Assembly: GCA_028704295.1 (NCBI GenBank)
Contig: JAQVLF010000016.1
Location: 1-14,684 of the forward strand
Direction of reading: 5' to 3'
DNA length: 14,684 bases
Source: Minisyncoccota bacterium
GTDB taxonomy: Bacteria > Patescibacteriota > Minisyncoccia > Minisyncoccales > Minisyncoccaceae
Shown: positions 6,199 through 12,712 of the stretch, piece by piece
Layout: every line of letters begins with the position of its first letter
Numbering within the stretch: position 1 is the first letter of the stretch
Program-made: the position numbers and the translations under genes
Notes under the pieces: generated by a model
Databases searched by the model: none
The model's input: only the letters and a program-made list of their open reading frames with translations
Told to the model about the DNA's origin: nothing

Positions 6199-7221
6199 TT
6201 ACTTTTTTTCTTGCGGAACAATTATTTTTTTAATAACTTTGCCTTTCCTTAAAACCTCGAGCTCAACTTTTTTGCCTATAGAGCAATCATTCAAGCAATC
6301 GCTTATATTATTATCCTTGCTTATTAGTTTTTTATTAAAGCTTAAAATAATGTCGTATTCTTTTAATCCTGCCTTATCTGCTGGAGAGCCTTTAATAATG
6401 GGGCTAGCTCCATATCTTTCTCTCACAATCAATGCCCCTCCATCAACTGGAAGATCGTTTTCCCTAGCGATATTTTTATCAAGCAAGACATATTTTACTC
6501 CTAAATATGGACGTTTTATCTTCCCGTATTTCTTGATTTCTTTTAAGTCTTTAATGGCGTAATTAATCGGGATTGCAAAGCCAATATTCTGAGCTTTTTC
6601 AATCATGGCTGTATTTATCCCAACTGCTTCTCCTCTAATATTGATGAGCGGACCCCCTGAATTTCCATTATTAATTGCGGCATCTGTCTGAAATAGTCCC
6701 TTTAAGTCAGTATGAAAATCTGTTCCATCACATGCCTTAATGCTCCTGCTTAGTCCAGAAATGATGCCAAGAGATATTGTATCTTCAAACTCTCCTAAAG
6801 AATTACCAACAGAAATAACATATTGTCCTAATTCTACTTTTTCAGAATTCCCCAATCTTAAAAAAGGAAAGTCTTTACCTCTTATTTTAAGAATAGCGAT
6901 ATCTGTTAAAAAATCGCAAGATAAAACTTTCGCGCTATATTTTTTTTTAGGATCAATAACAACGGTATAATCAGCTTCTGTATCTTTAACAACGTGAGCG
7001 CATGTAAAAACATAACCATCTTTTGAAACAATAAAACCAGAACCTCCCCCTACTTTTGCCTGCCCTTTATTATTTAAGTCTAAATCTCCTTGAAGCGATA
7101 AAAAACTTGCGGCATCTAACTTAGGAATGTCTTTTGATGCAATAATCGTTATTACAGCAGGACATACTTTCTTTGCTATTTTTTTTACAGGTGATCCTAT
7201 CATTAAGAAATATTTTAACAT
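6199..7221 (-). CDS. htrA: HtrA/DegP-like trypsin-fold serine protease with one PDZ domain
   Basis: 340 residues. Protease domain about 10-230 with catalytic His76 (VFTCAHVV), Asp107 (LTDIAIL) and Ser188 (NNGNSGGPL), the oxyanion-loop sequence GNSGG being intact. PDZ domain about 237-335, with YLGVKYV as the first strand and SPADKAGLKEYDIILSFN in the core. HtrA enzymes degrade or refold damaged proteins. The usual N-terminal signal peptide or transmembrane anchor is not seen: the protein starts MLKYFLMIGSPVKKIAKKVC and runs straight into the protease fold, so a cytoplasmic location, or an unrecognised export route, is likely. The residue before Ala-His is Cys where Asn is usual (TNAH). Start: ATG at 7221, with ATG at 7203 as an alternative; neither has a Shine-Dalgarno. 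It is divergent from the tRNA pair and 87 bp upstream of the small zinc-ribbon gene. Confidence 0.93.
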   Translation of the reverse strand: MLKYFLMIGSPVKKIAKKVCPAVITIIASKDIPKLDAASFLSLQGDLDLNNKGQAKVGGGSGFIVSKDGYVFTCAHVVKDTEADYTVVIDPKKKYSAKVLSCDFLTDIAILKIRGKDFPFLRLGNSEKVELGQYVISVGNSLGEFEDTISLGIISGLSRSIKACDGTDFHTDLKGLFQTDAAINNGNSGGPLINIRGEAVGINTAMIEKAQNIGFAIPINYAIKDLKEIKKYGKIKRPYLGVKYVLLDKNIARENDLPVDGGALIVRERYGASPIIKGSPADKAGLKEYDIILSFNKKLISKDNNISDCLNDCSIGKKVELEVLRKGKVIKKIIVPQEKK

Positions 7222-7230
7222 GTTTAAAAC

Positions 7231-7259
7231 TTGAAAGCAACAGGAAAAACTGCTAAGAA
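7231..7259 (+). promoter_or_regulatory. Possible promoter of the tRNA-Arg/tRNA-Ala pair
   Basis: TTGAAA (7231-7236), 17 bp, TAAGAA (7254-7259). Initiation would fall within a few bases of the tRNA-Arg 5' end at 7268. The -35 and the spacing are good; the -10 is poor. Confidence 0.4.
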
Positions 7260-7267
7260 TAAAATAT

Positions 7268-7342
7268 GCCCTCGTAGTTCAATGGATAGAACAAGAGACT
7301 CCTAAGCTCTAGATACAGGTTCGATTCCTGTCGAGGGCACCA
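7268..7342 (+). tRNA. tRNA-Arg (anticodon CCT)
   Basis: 75 bases folding as a cloverleaf: acceptor GCCCTCG/CGAGGGC, D stem GTTC/GAAC with loop AATGGATA, anticodon loop CTCCTAA, T stem ACAGG/CCTGT with loop TTCGATT, discriminator A and an encoded CCA (7340-7342). Anticodon CCT reads AGG codons. The base pair closing the anticodon loop (31-39) is A-G rather than a Watson-Crick pair; the other four pairs of that stem (AGAG/CTCT) are good. The next tRNA begins at the very next base. Confidence 0.95.
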
Positions 7343-7416
7343 GGGCTCATGGCTCAACTTGGTAGAGCGTCTCCATGGCATGGAGAAGGTTGCGGGTTCA
7401 AATCCCGCTGAGTCCA
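7343..7416 (+). tRNA. tRNA-Ala (anticodon GGC)
   Basis: 74 bases: acceptor GGGCTCA/TGAGTCC with the G3-U70 wobble pair that is the alanine identity element, D stem GCTC/GAGC, anticodon stem TCTCC/GGAGA, loop ATGGCAT (anticodon GGC, A32-U38 as is typical for this isoacceptor), T stem GCGGG/CCCGC with loop TTCAAAT, discriminator A. The following bases are CAAA, so CCA is not encoded and must be added. No terminator is obvious before the convergent dockerin gene that ends at 7437. Confidence 0.96.
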
Positions 7417-7436
7417 CAAAAAGATTCATTTACCCC

Positions 7437-9755
7437 TTAGAAACTAAACGATTTAAAAAAATTCTTAAATGCATCAAAAACGCTTCCAGAAGTATTTTCT
7501 GTAGTATTTGTATTATTTATGTTTTTACACGCATTAAAAGTGTTAACTTTGCCTTTTAGGAAATAATCCATGTTGGAAGCATCGCCAATATCAATTGAAC
7601 CATTCCCGTTCAAATCACAATTATTCTTGTTCATGTTAGACGCACAGTTTCCAGTTACACATTTTGATAGCAATGTAGAATCTTCCTCGGTGACATATCC
7701 ATCTTCGTTTACATCGCCTAATGGAGGACATGGAGAAACCTTCTTTGTTATTTGATTTTGACAGACATCAAAAGTAGAAATCTTATCAACAAAATAATCA
7801 TTGATTTTTACAATATCATCAAAATCTGCTCTTCCATTAGCGTTTACATCAAGAACTGTTAAATCTACATTAGAATCGTCTACCTTACTATTTGCTAATT
7901 CAACATCTGCATAAGTGATTACTCCGTCACCATTTATATCTCCATATTTTCCGCAAGGAATTGCTTTTGATTTTCCGCAATCACCTTTGAAATTGATAAT
8001 TGTTCCCGCCTTATTCGCCTCGCATTCATTTGAATATGTTTTTCCATCTTTTCCACAAACAGGACTATATACATCAACGCAAGCCTGCTCGCAATTAGAA
8101 ATTGTAATATCATTAACGCTTATCATTCCAGAAACTCCATTTGTTGCACGAGAAGCATTAACATAGATTACGTATTTACCACTACCAACAAGGGGCTCCT
8201 CAATCCTTTCCCACTTATAGTTTCCTATGCCATTTGCATCTGTTTTTACATTGTGCGCAAGTGTCCAACCCACAGCGCCATCTACCCTGTCTACAAATAC
8301 AGTATATACAGAATCTTTATCGCCTTGCCACTTAATGTTTACGCTGTCTCCTACGCATAAATTTGTTCCGGCTGTTGGAGATAAAATTTTCTTCTCTACT
8401 CCGGTCTTTACTTTTAATTTAATTTTAGACATTGCGCAATAAGAACATCCTCCATGAGTGCCTTGCTGACCTATTTCACAAGATACCAACTCATACCCAT
8501 CTGGGATCTTATATTTAGCGCTAGTGTTTATATTCGGACAAAAAGCCGCTGACCAAAAAGTAATTGAATCTGGAAGATTGTCTTCCACTACTTCAGTTGC
8601 AGAAAATTTACTGTAATCTTTGGCAATAGTTTTAGCTACCTTAAACTGTACATTAACTATCTTCTCCCATGCGCCAGACTTGCTGCTGCCAACCCATATT
8701 ACGCCTGAACCAACATCTCCGTAGCTTTGAGGAACCGTCCATGTATAAGAGGTTGCTGTAATAGGCAGCGATGCTATTAAAGTGCTTCTATTTCCAAATA
8801 TTTGAATTTCATCTCCTTTAAGATTTTCTGATCGCCATCTTACAGTATACGTTTTTCCTGCTGTTAAGGTTTCGCCTTGCATAGGCGCTGTTATTGTAAT
8901 TTGTGGAGATTCTACTTCATTTATTCCTATTTGTTTAATCAGTGAATTATTATTTTCATTGCTTTCGCTCACTCTGCCCTCCCAATCTATGGTAGCTGAA
9001 ATTGTTGACCTGTCTTTACAAGAAACTCCGACTAAATCACAAGTGAATCCTCCTGTTTCTGCACAAGTTTCGGGAGCAGGAACATTAAACCTGTAATTAC
9101 TATTTCCTGAAAACTCTTTTCCTGTTTGCTCACTTTTAATTTTTACCAAAAAGTCTCCTGATCCTGTGCCAATGCCACGATTGCAATATTTTACTTTAAT
9201 ATATGCATCGTCATAATATACGTCCTCAACTACAAGGTCTGGCAATCCAGGAATTTTTTTTGCAATATTGAATTCCACGCTGTCCATGACGCCTTCTCTT
9301 TCCCAGTTACTTTTAGGAACATTACTAACCCAAATTGTACAAGTGCCCCCTGCACAGCTTTTAGGAACTTCGTAATAATATACAGTTGCTGTTATAGGAA
9401 GCTCTTCTAAAAGAGAAACTCCTGGGCCATAGACATAAAGATGACCCTTAGGAAGATTCTTAGACTCCCATTTTATGGTATATGTTTCTCCTGCTGTTAG
9501 CGTTTCGCCTGATGTAGGAGCGATAATATTAATTGAAGGAGTTTCTATAGGAGCTACATTATTTGGTTTTGACAATATTAACTGAATCAAAATCATTATT
9601 AAATCATTTTTATTGCAATTTTGAATACTTTGCAAACTGCAGGAAGAACTAACTTGAAAATCATTCAAATCAAGCGATGTCGCACTTACTTTTGCAAAAA
9701 TACAAAAACCAAGTATGGCAAATACTATTAGAAAATATTGGATTTTTTTATTCAT
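7437..9755 (-). CDS. Secreted modular protein: KNH, CARDB, Kazal and dockerin domains
   Basis: 772 residues from ATG at 9755. Signal peptide 1-25 (ends AKVSA). Then a motif SSSCSLQSIQNCNKNDLIMI shared with the neighbouring peptidase gene (about 36-61). Kre9/KNH-like beta domain about 74-164 (TAGETYTIKWES); CARDB domain about 170-277 (PDLVVEDVYYDD to SNENNNSLIKQIGI); second KNH-like domain about 284-373; a Cys-rich region 385-450; third Ig/KNH-like domain about 456-552. Kazal-type domain about 559-593 (YSPVCGKDGKTYSNECEA). Two dockerin-like modules with four Ca loops: DINGDGVITYAD (606), DVNANGRADFDD (636), DVNEDGYVTEED (681), DLNGNGSIDIGD (714). The frame also runs upstream to a TTG at 9812, but that TTG is the first base triplet of the TTGACA -35 box, so I take ATG 9755. 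Probable role: extracellular adhesion or protein-protein assembly, with possible protease binding by the Kazal unit. No cohesin partner is visible in this window. Confidence 0.9.
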   Translation of the reverse strand: MNKKIQYFLIVFAILGFCIFAKVSATSLDLNDFQVSSSCSLQSIQNCNKNDLIMILIQLILSKPNNVAPIETPSINIIAPTSGETLTAGETYTIKWESKNLPKGHLYVYGPGVSLLEELPITATVYYYEVPKSCAGGTCTIWVSNVPKSNWEREGVMDSVEFNIAKKIPGLPDLVVEDVYYDDAYIKVKYCNRGIGTGSGDFLVKIKSEQTGKEFSGNSNYRFNVPAPETCAETGGFTCDLVGVSCKDRSTISATIDWEGRVSESNENNNSLIKQIGINEVESPQITITAPMQGETLTAGKTYTVRWRSENLKGDEIQIFGNRSTLIASLPITATSYTWTVPQSYGDVGSGVIWVGSSKSGAWEKIVNVQFKVAKTIAKDYSKFSATEVVEDNLPDSITFWSAAFCPNINTSAKYKIPDGYELVSCEIGQQGTHGGCSYCAMSKIKLKVKTGVEKKILSPTAGTNLCVGDSVNIKWQGDKDSVYTVFVDRVDGAVGWTLAHNVKTDANGIGNYKWERIEEPLVGSGKYVIYVNASRATNGVSGMISVNDITISNCEQACVDVYSPVCGKDGKTYSNECEANKAGTIINFKGDCGKSKAIPCGKYGDINGDGVITYADVELANSKVDDSNVDLTVLDVNANGRADFDDIVKINDYFVDKISTFDVCQNQITKKVSPCPPLGDVNEDGYVTEEDSTLLSKCVTGNCASNMNKNNCDLNGNGSIDIGDASNMDYFLKGKVNTFNACKNINNTNTTENTSGSVFDAFKNFFKSFSF

Positions 9756-9782
9756 ATTTGTTTTTTTATTATTATTAAATTC

Positions 9783-9812
9783 ATAATACCAGGAGGATGA
9801 AAGTCTTGTCAA
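9783..9812 (-). promoter_or_regulatory. Promoter of the dockerin/Kazal protein gene
   Basis: On the minus strand: -35 TTGACA (9812-9807), 18-bp spacer, -10 TATTAT (9788-9783). Initiation near 9776 gives a leader of about 21 bases, A-rich and without a Shine-Dalgarno, before ATG 9755. Confidence 0.7.
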
Positions 9813-9878
9813 CTCCTCCCCTTTTAGACGATTAATAAAATTCCCAAAACCATGGCGAGGACTAGTTAAGCGCGCGTT

Positions 9879-9906
9879 AAAAAATTCTTCAAGGATAGAA
9901 TATTTT
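9879..9906 (-). terminator. Possible terminator after the C25 peptidase gene
   Basis: On the minus strand the arms AAAATATTCT (9906-9897) and AGAATTTTTT (9888-9879) form an AT-rich stem with one bulge, ending in a T-run. Adjacent overlapping palindromes (ATATTTTAAAATAT at 9899-9912) offer alternative folds. The stem is weak, so the call is uncertain. Apart from this, 9813-9930 holds no gene. Confidence 0.35.
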
Positions 9907-9930
9907 AAAATATCCTGAGATATCTTAACG

Positions 9931-11751
9931 CTATTGTGATATGCTATTGTAATTATATCTCACAAGAGGGTCGCCGATAAGTTGAAATTGCGACGGATAG
10001 TTCACTTCCCCGAATCCACTCTTGCTTGAATCCTGCAACCCCATTTTTATCACGTCTCCAATCCGATAGCTCTTTTTAAAATATGGCATATACCATTGTG
10101 GCCAAGAAGATGTTGTTGCTACATTGTCCACTGATCCGTAGACGTTTATAGCTAATGAGTGAAGAGCTCCATTTAAGTTAGTGCTATAAGAACGATGTTT
10201 AATTGATGAACAGCCATCTAGCCACCAAAGTGCTGGCTTGTATGGCCTACTGCTAAGAATAGCACTTTCGTTAACTTCTGGAGTTGTTGCGCTTAGATAG
10301 TTTGGCGCTCCGTGTCCAGAAAATAGTATGAATTCCTTATTTTTCGAAAAGTTAAGGGCTTCATCTCTTGATATGTTATTAGTATAATTTTGAGATGTTT
10401 CATCTCCAAATGCATGAACATTTTCCTCACCATACATTTCATTAAGATCAGCTACAATTTGCATGTTTCTGTGCCAAACTGGATCCTTAATAGCCCATTC
10501 GGAAGAAAAAATTGCGCCAGTGCCTTTTGTTAATAAATTATTCTCATAAAGATAGCCCATGTTTAATATGATTGACGCGCTTGTTAAATCATATCCTAGT
10601 ATTCTGCCAACTCCCATGTCAGGAAGAAAAAATTCGTCGCTGTCACCTATATCATTAGTGCTCCAATAACTGTTTCTATCAGCATACATCATATCTGCGC
10701 TGTATTTAGAGCCATACCCCGAAGGCAAAGCATAGTCATATGGAATATCGCTCCAGTCGCCAACTATTACCATATAATCATACTCCTGATTATTATTGTA
10801 TGGTTTTATTAAATTCAGCTGTTCGTCTATATCATTATCAAAACTATAAGCATCTCCTGCCTGACCGCTAACGGAAATTAAAGCTGTGTCTCTATATATA
10901 GCATACAAAACGCCTAATCTTGAATATTCTGACAAAGTTTTTGGAATTACCGTAACGATTTTATCGTCCGAATCAGTAATTGCTAACTTAATTTGAGAAT
11001 CACGCAATGTTGGTGATTGCTCTATATCGCTTGAGTACGCCTTAATTTGAGAAACAGTGTCATGGTTATTGCCAAAATAAACTATTTTTTTTGAAGATGT
11101 CTTACCAATGTATTTTTCAATTTCAGTCAATGAATCTAAGAATAATCCCTTGTTCTTTCCAGCAAAAACTGCGGCATAAGGCTTTAGTTGCTCTTCATCT
11201 GAAAATGAAATAAAGTCATAGCTTCCGACCATTAAGCTGTCTATATTCTTTTTACTGAATAAAATATTATTTTTGCTAAGACTGCTTTCTAGATTGGCAA
11301 AATTATTATCACTATAATAGATCAATTCTGCTGAAGTTTTTGATTTTAACGCTTTCATTAAATTTACAATCTCATCCTCTTTTCCAGGAACATAAAAAAC
11401 TAATGGTACATCATTCTTTTCTTGATTGATAAAGGAAGACGCTCTAAGTAAGGAATATTCATCCTTTATAATGTATACCTTATTAATGCAGCACTCTCCG
11501 TTGTAAATGACCGCAACACCTGCTAATGATGCATAGCAATCGTTATTATATGTTTTCCCATCAACTCCGCACACAGGATCATATAAAGCCGGACATTCTT
11601 TTTCTTTTATTCCAATATACTTTATTAACGAATTATCACTTTCATTGCTTTCCTCTATTTTATTGTTAGGGTCTAATTCCGCCTTAACCTGTGCATACTC
11701 ATTATCATTTAATCCTATGGAACTGGTTGCAATTTCTGTGCATTTAAACAT
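9931..11751 (-). CDS. Gingipain-like C25 cysteine peptidase, main part of a frame-split gene
   Basis: 606-codon open frame. Residues 1-50 continue a CARDB domain begun in the preceding frame (AELDPNNKIEESNESDNSLI matches the paralogue's SNENNNSLI). Residues 53-87 form a Kazal domain (YDPVCGVDGKTYNNDCYA). Residues about 90-606 are a caspase-fold peptidase: PDMGVGRILGYD (378), catalytic His480 in FILFSGHGAPNYL, catalytic Cys514 in LWWLDGCSS, and a terminal FQLIGDPLVRY. His-Gly followed by Ala/Gly-Cys is the clan CD pattern; C25 members are secreted, often Arg/Lys-specific peptidases. The ATG at 11751 is only the first ATG in this frame; it lies inside the CARDB domain and would give a protein with no signal peptide. 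The natural product is probably the fusion with the 12137 frame, about 735 residues if a -1 slip occurs at 11742-11748 (catalytic His609, Cys643). Confidence 0.87.
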   Translation of the reverse strand: MFKCTEIATSSIGLNDNEYAQVKAELDPNNKIEESNESDNSLIKYIGIKEKECPALYDPVCGVDGKTYNNDCYASLAGVAVIYNGECCINKVYIIKDEYSLLRASSFINQEKNDVPLVFYVPGKEDEIVNLMKALKSKTSAELIYYSDNNFANLESSLSKNNILFSKKNIDSLMVGSYDFISFSDEEQLKPYAAVFAGKNKGLFLDSLTEIEKYIGKTSSKKIVYFGNNHDTVSQIKAYSSDIEQSPTLRDSQIKLAITDSDDKIVTVIPKTLSEYSRLGVLYAIYRDTALISVSGQAGDAYSFDNDIDEQLNLIKPYNNNQEYDYMVIVGDWSDIPYDYALPSGYGSKYSADMMYADRNSYWSTNDIGDSDEFFLPDMGVGRILGYDLTSASIILNMGYLYENNLLTKGTGAIFSSEWAIKDPVWHRNMQIVADLNEMYGEENVHAFGDETSQNYTNNISRDEALNFSKNKEFILFSGHGAPNYLSATTPEVNESAILSSRPYKPALWWLDGCSSIKHRSYSTNLNGALHSLAINVYGSVDNVATTSSWPQWYMPYFKKSYRIGDVIKMGLQDSSKSGFGEVNYPSQFQLIGDPLVRYNYNSISQ

Positions 11752-12137
11752 TCGTTGGCTTTTGGGATAAACCCATTGTATGTTTTAAATTGGCTTGTTC
11801 TTAAATTAGTTATTTTAATATCTAAAACAGACATTGCAATTGTCTCTCCTGTATTGCAATAATTAACATTGATATGCTTGTTTTCCGTTTCTGATTGATA
11901 TTCAACATTTTCTATCTTAAGATTAGATATAGATGTGAACGGCGGATAATCCCTTAATATAACTCTAATAAGAATTCCTATTAAGTCGCTTCTGCTACAA
12001 TTTTGAATATTAAATAAATTACAAGATGGACTAATAGAATGATCGTCTAAATTAATTGATATTGCGCTTGCTTTTGCAATGCAAAAAAAGCTACATATTG
12101 AAAACGTCGCTAAGAAAACAAAGATTTTAATTTTCAT
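11715..12137 (-). CDS. N-terminal part of the frame-split C25 peptidase: signal peptide and half CARDB
   Basis: 140 residues from ATG 12137. Signal peptide 1-25 (MKIKIFVFLATFSICSFFCI, cleavage after AKASA). Motif SPSCNLFNIQNCSRSDLIGI (36-55), the counterpart of the one in the dockerin protein. Residues about 69-130 are the first strands of a CARDB domain (ISNLKIENVEYQS, INVNYCNTGETIAMSVLDIK, GFIPKANEC). The frame then leaves homology: after Cys130-Leu131-Asn132 it adds eight unrelated residues and stops at TAG. The rest of the domain continues in the -1 frame, which overlaps by 37 bp. So this is not a complete protein by homology but the secretory leader of the peptidase. If read alone it would yield a short secreted half-domain. 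Confidence 0.85.
   Translation of the reverse strand: MKIKIFVFLATFSICSFFCIAKASAISINLDDHSISPSCNLFNIQNCSRSDLIGILIRVILRDYPPFTSISNLKIENVEYQSETENKHINVNYCNTGETIAMSVLDIKITNLRTSQFKTYNGFIPKANECLNAQKLQPVP
11742..11748 (-). other. TTTAAAT heptamer at the frame junction (candidate -1 slippery site)
   Basis: On the minus strand the 0-frame codons are TGT-TTA-AAT, so the heptamer reads T-TTA-AAT, the X-XXY-YYZ form required for tandem -1 slippage. After slipping, the next codon is TGC and reading enters the 606-codon frame, giving ECLN-CTEIATSSIG, which restores CARDB homology. The 0-frame stop lies 27 bases downstream. Confidence 0.55.
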
Positions 12138-12166
12138 GGTTGGTAAGTTTATTAATTATTACAAAT

Positions 12167-12195
12167 ATCATATTTAAGATATTAGACACTGTCAA
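12167..12195 (-). promoter_or_regulatory. Promoter of the C25 peptidase gene
   Basis: On the minus strand: -35 TTGACA (12195-12190), 17-bp spacer, -10 TATGAT (12172-12167). Initiation near 12160 gives a leader of about 23 bases without a Shine-Dalgarno before ATG 12137. Confidence 0.75.
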
Positions 12196-12235
12196 ATACT
12201 TCATGCTCGTTACTATAACCAACCACTGTCAAATA
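12187..12235. repeat. Direct repeat of TATTTGACAGTG around the peptidase promoter
   Basis: The same 12-mer occurs on the minus strand at 12235-12224 and 12198-12187, 37 bp apart. The downstream copy contains the -35 hexamer; the upstream copy overlaps the last codons and the stop of the DUF6941-like gene and has no -10 at the right distance. Confidence 0.55.
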
Positions 12236-12630
12236 ACCGTTATTTCAAGTGGGATTTGAGCAACTTGGATGCCATCTTGCTTAACTTTTATATTATAAGT
12301 CCCTGAGCTAGTAATAAAAAGCCTATCAAACTTAATATTTGTTCTTACTCTTTTCTTCCTTTGTGGTAAAGCAAAACTGAATTCAAAATCATTTAATTTG
12401 TCTCCTTTTGGGTCATAGAACTCAATGCTAACATTTGTTTCTTTTTCAAATTCATCTATATTTTCGATAAACCAAAGGGAAACAAAATTAAAAAGCATTG
12501 GCACTTCTTTTCTACCTTGCAAAAATTCCTGCTTAATGCGTATTTCTTCTAAGATATCAACTAGAGTAGCATTGTTAGTCTGTTCATCCACAATAAGCTT
12601 ATTGCAAATTATTGACCATAAATGTTTCAT
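12229..12630 (-). CDS. DUF6941-like protein, function unknown
   Basis: 133 residues, no signal peptide. It begins MKHLWSIICNKLIVDEQTNN and continues with a mostly beta pattern (ATLVDILEEIRIK, MLFNFVSLWFIEN, TNVSIEFYDPKGD, GTYNIKVKQDGIQVAQIPLE) ending in a hydrophobic strand, EITVI. The opening 'W/A-S-I-I-C-x-K-x-I-I/V-D-x-x-T-N-x-x-S/T-L-x-D-I-x-E-E' and the later 'G-x-Y-x-I/L-x-V' strand resemble bacterial proteins grouped as DUF6941, which have no assigned role as far as I know; the assignment is by memory of the pattern. The fold is probably a C2-like or Ig-like beta sandwich. ATG at 12630 has no Shine-Dalgarno. The HU terminator lies just upstream at 12664-12694, so it needs its own promoter, which I could not identify. 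Its TGA stop overlaps the upstream copy of the 12-bp repeat. Confidence 0.72.
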   Translation of the reverse strand: MKHLWSIICNKLIVDEQTNNATLVDILEEIRIKQEFLQGRKEVPMLFNFVSLWFIENIDEFEKETNVSIEFYDPKGDKLNDFEFSFALPQRKKRVRTNIKFDRLFITSSGTYNIKVKQDGIQVAQIPLEITVI

Positions 12631-12663
12631 ATTAACATTCTACCATTTTTTTAAAATAAATTC

Positions 12664-12694
12664 AAAAAGACGCCTTACAAAAAAGCGTCTTTTT
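12664..12694 (-). terminator. Strong terminator of the HU gene, symmetrical
   Basis: Perfect 10-bp stem AAAAAGACGC (12664-12673) / GCGTCTTTTT (12685-12694) with an 11-base loop. Both sides carry A/T runs, so it can work in either direction; it lies 19 bp past the HU stop codon. Confidence 0.9.
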
Positions 12695-12712
12695 AATAGT
12701 GTAAATAATAAT

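Noticed and set aside
9865..9880. Inverted repeat around GCGCGC (TTAAGCGCGCGTTAA)
   Set aside because: The centre is off by one base, so the outer TTAA arms do not extend a true palindrome; it is only a short GC-rich patch.
12136..12225. Inverted repeat TGGTTGGT / ACCAACCA flanking the peptidase promoter
   Set aside because: Eight bases at about 75 bp distance can occur by chance, and no mobile-element gene or target duplication accompanies it.
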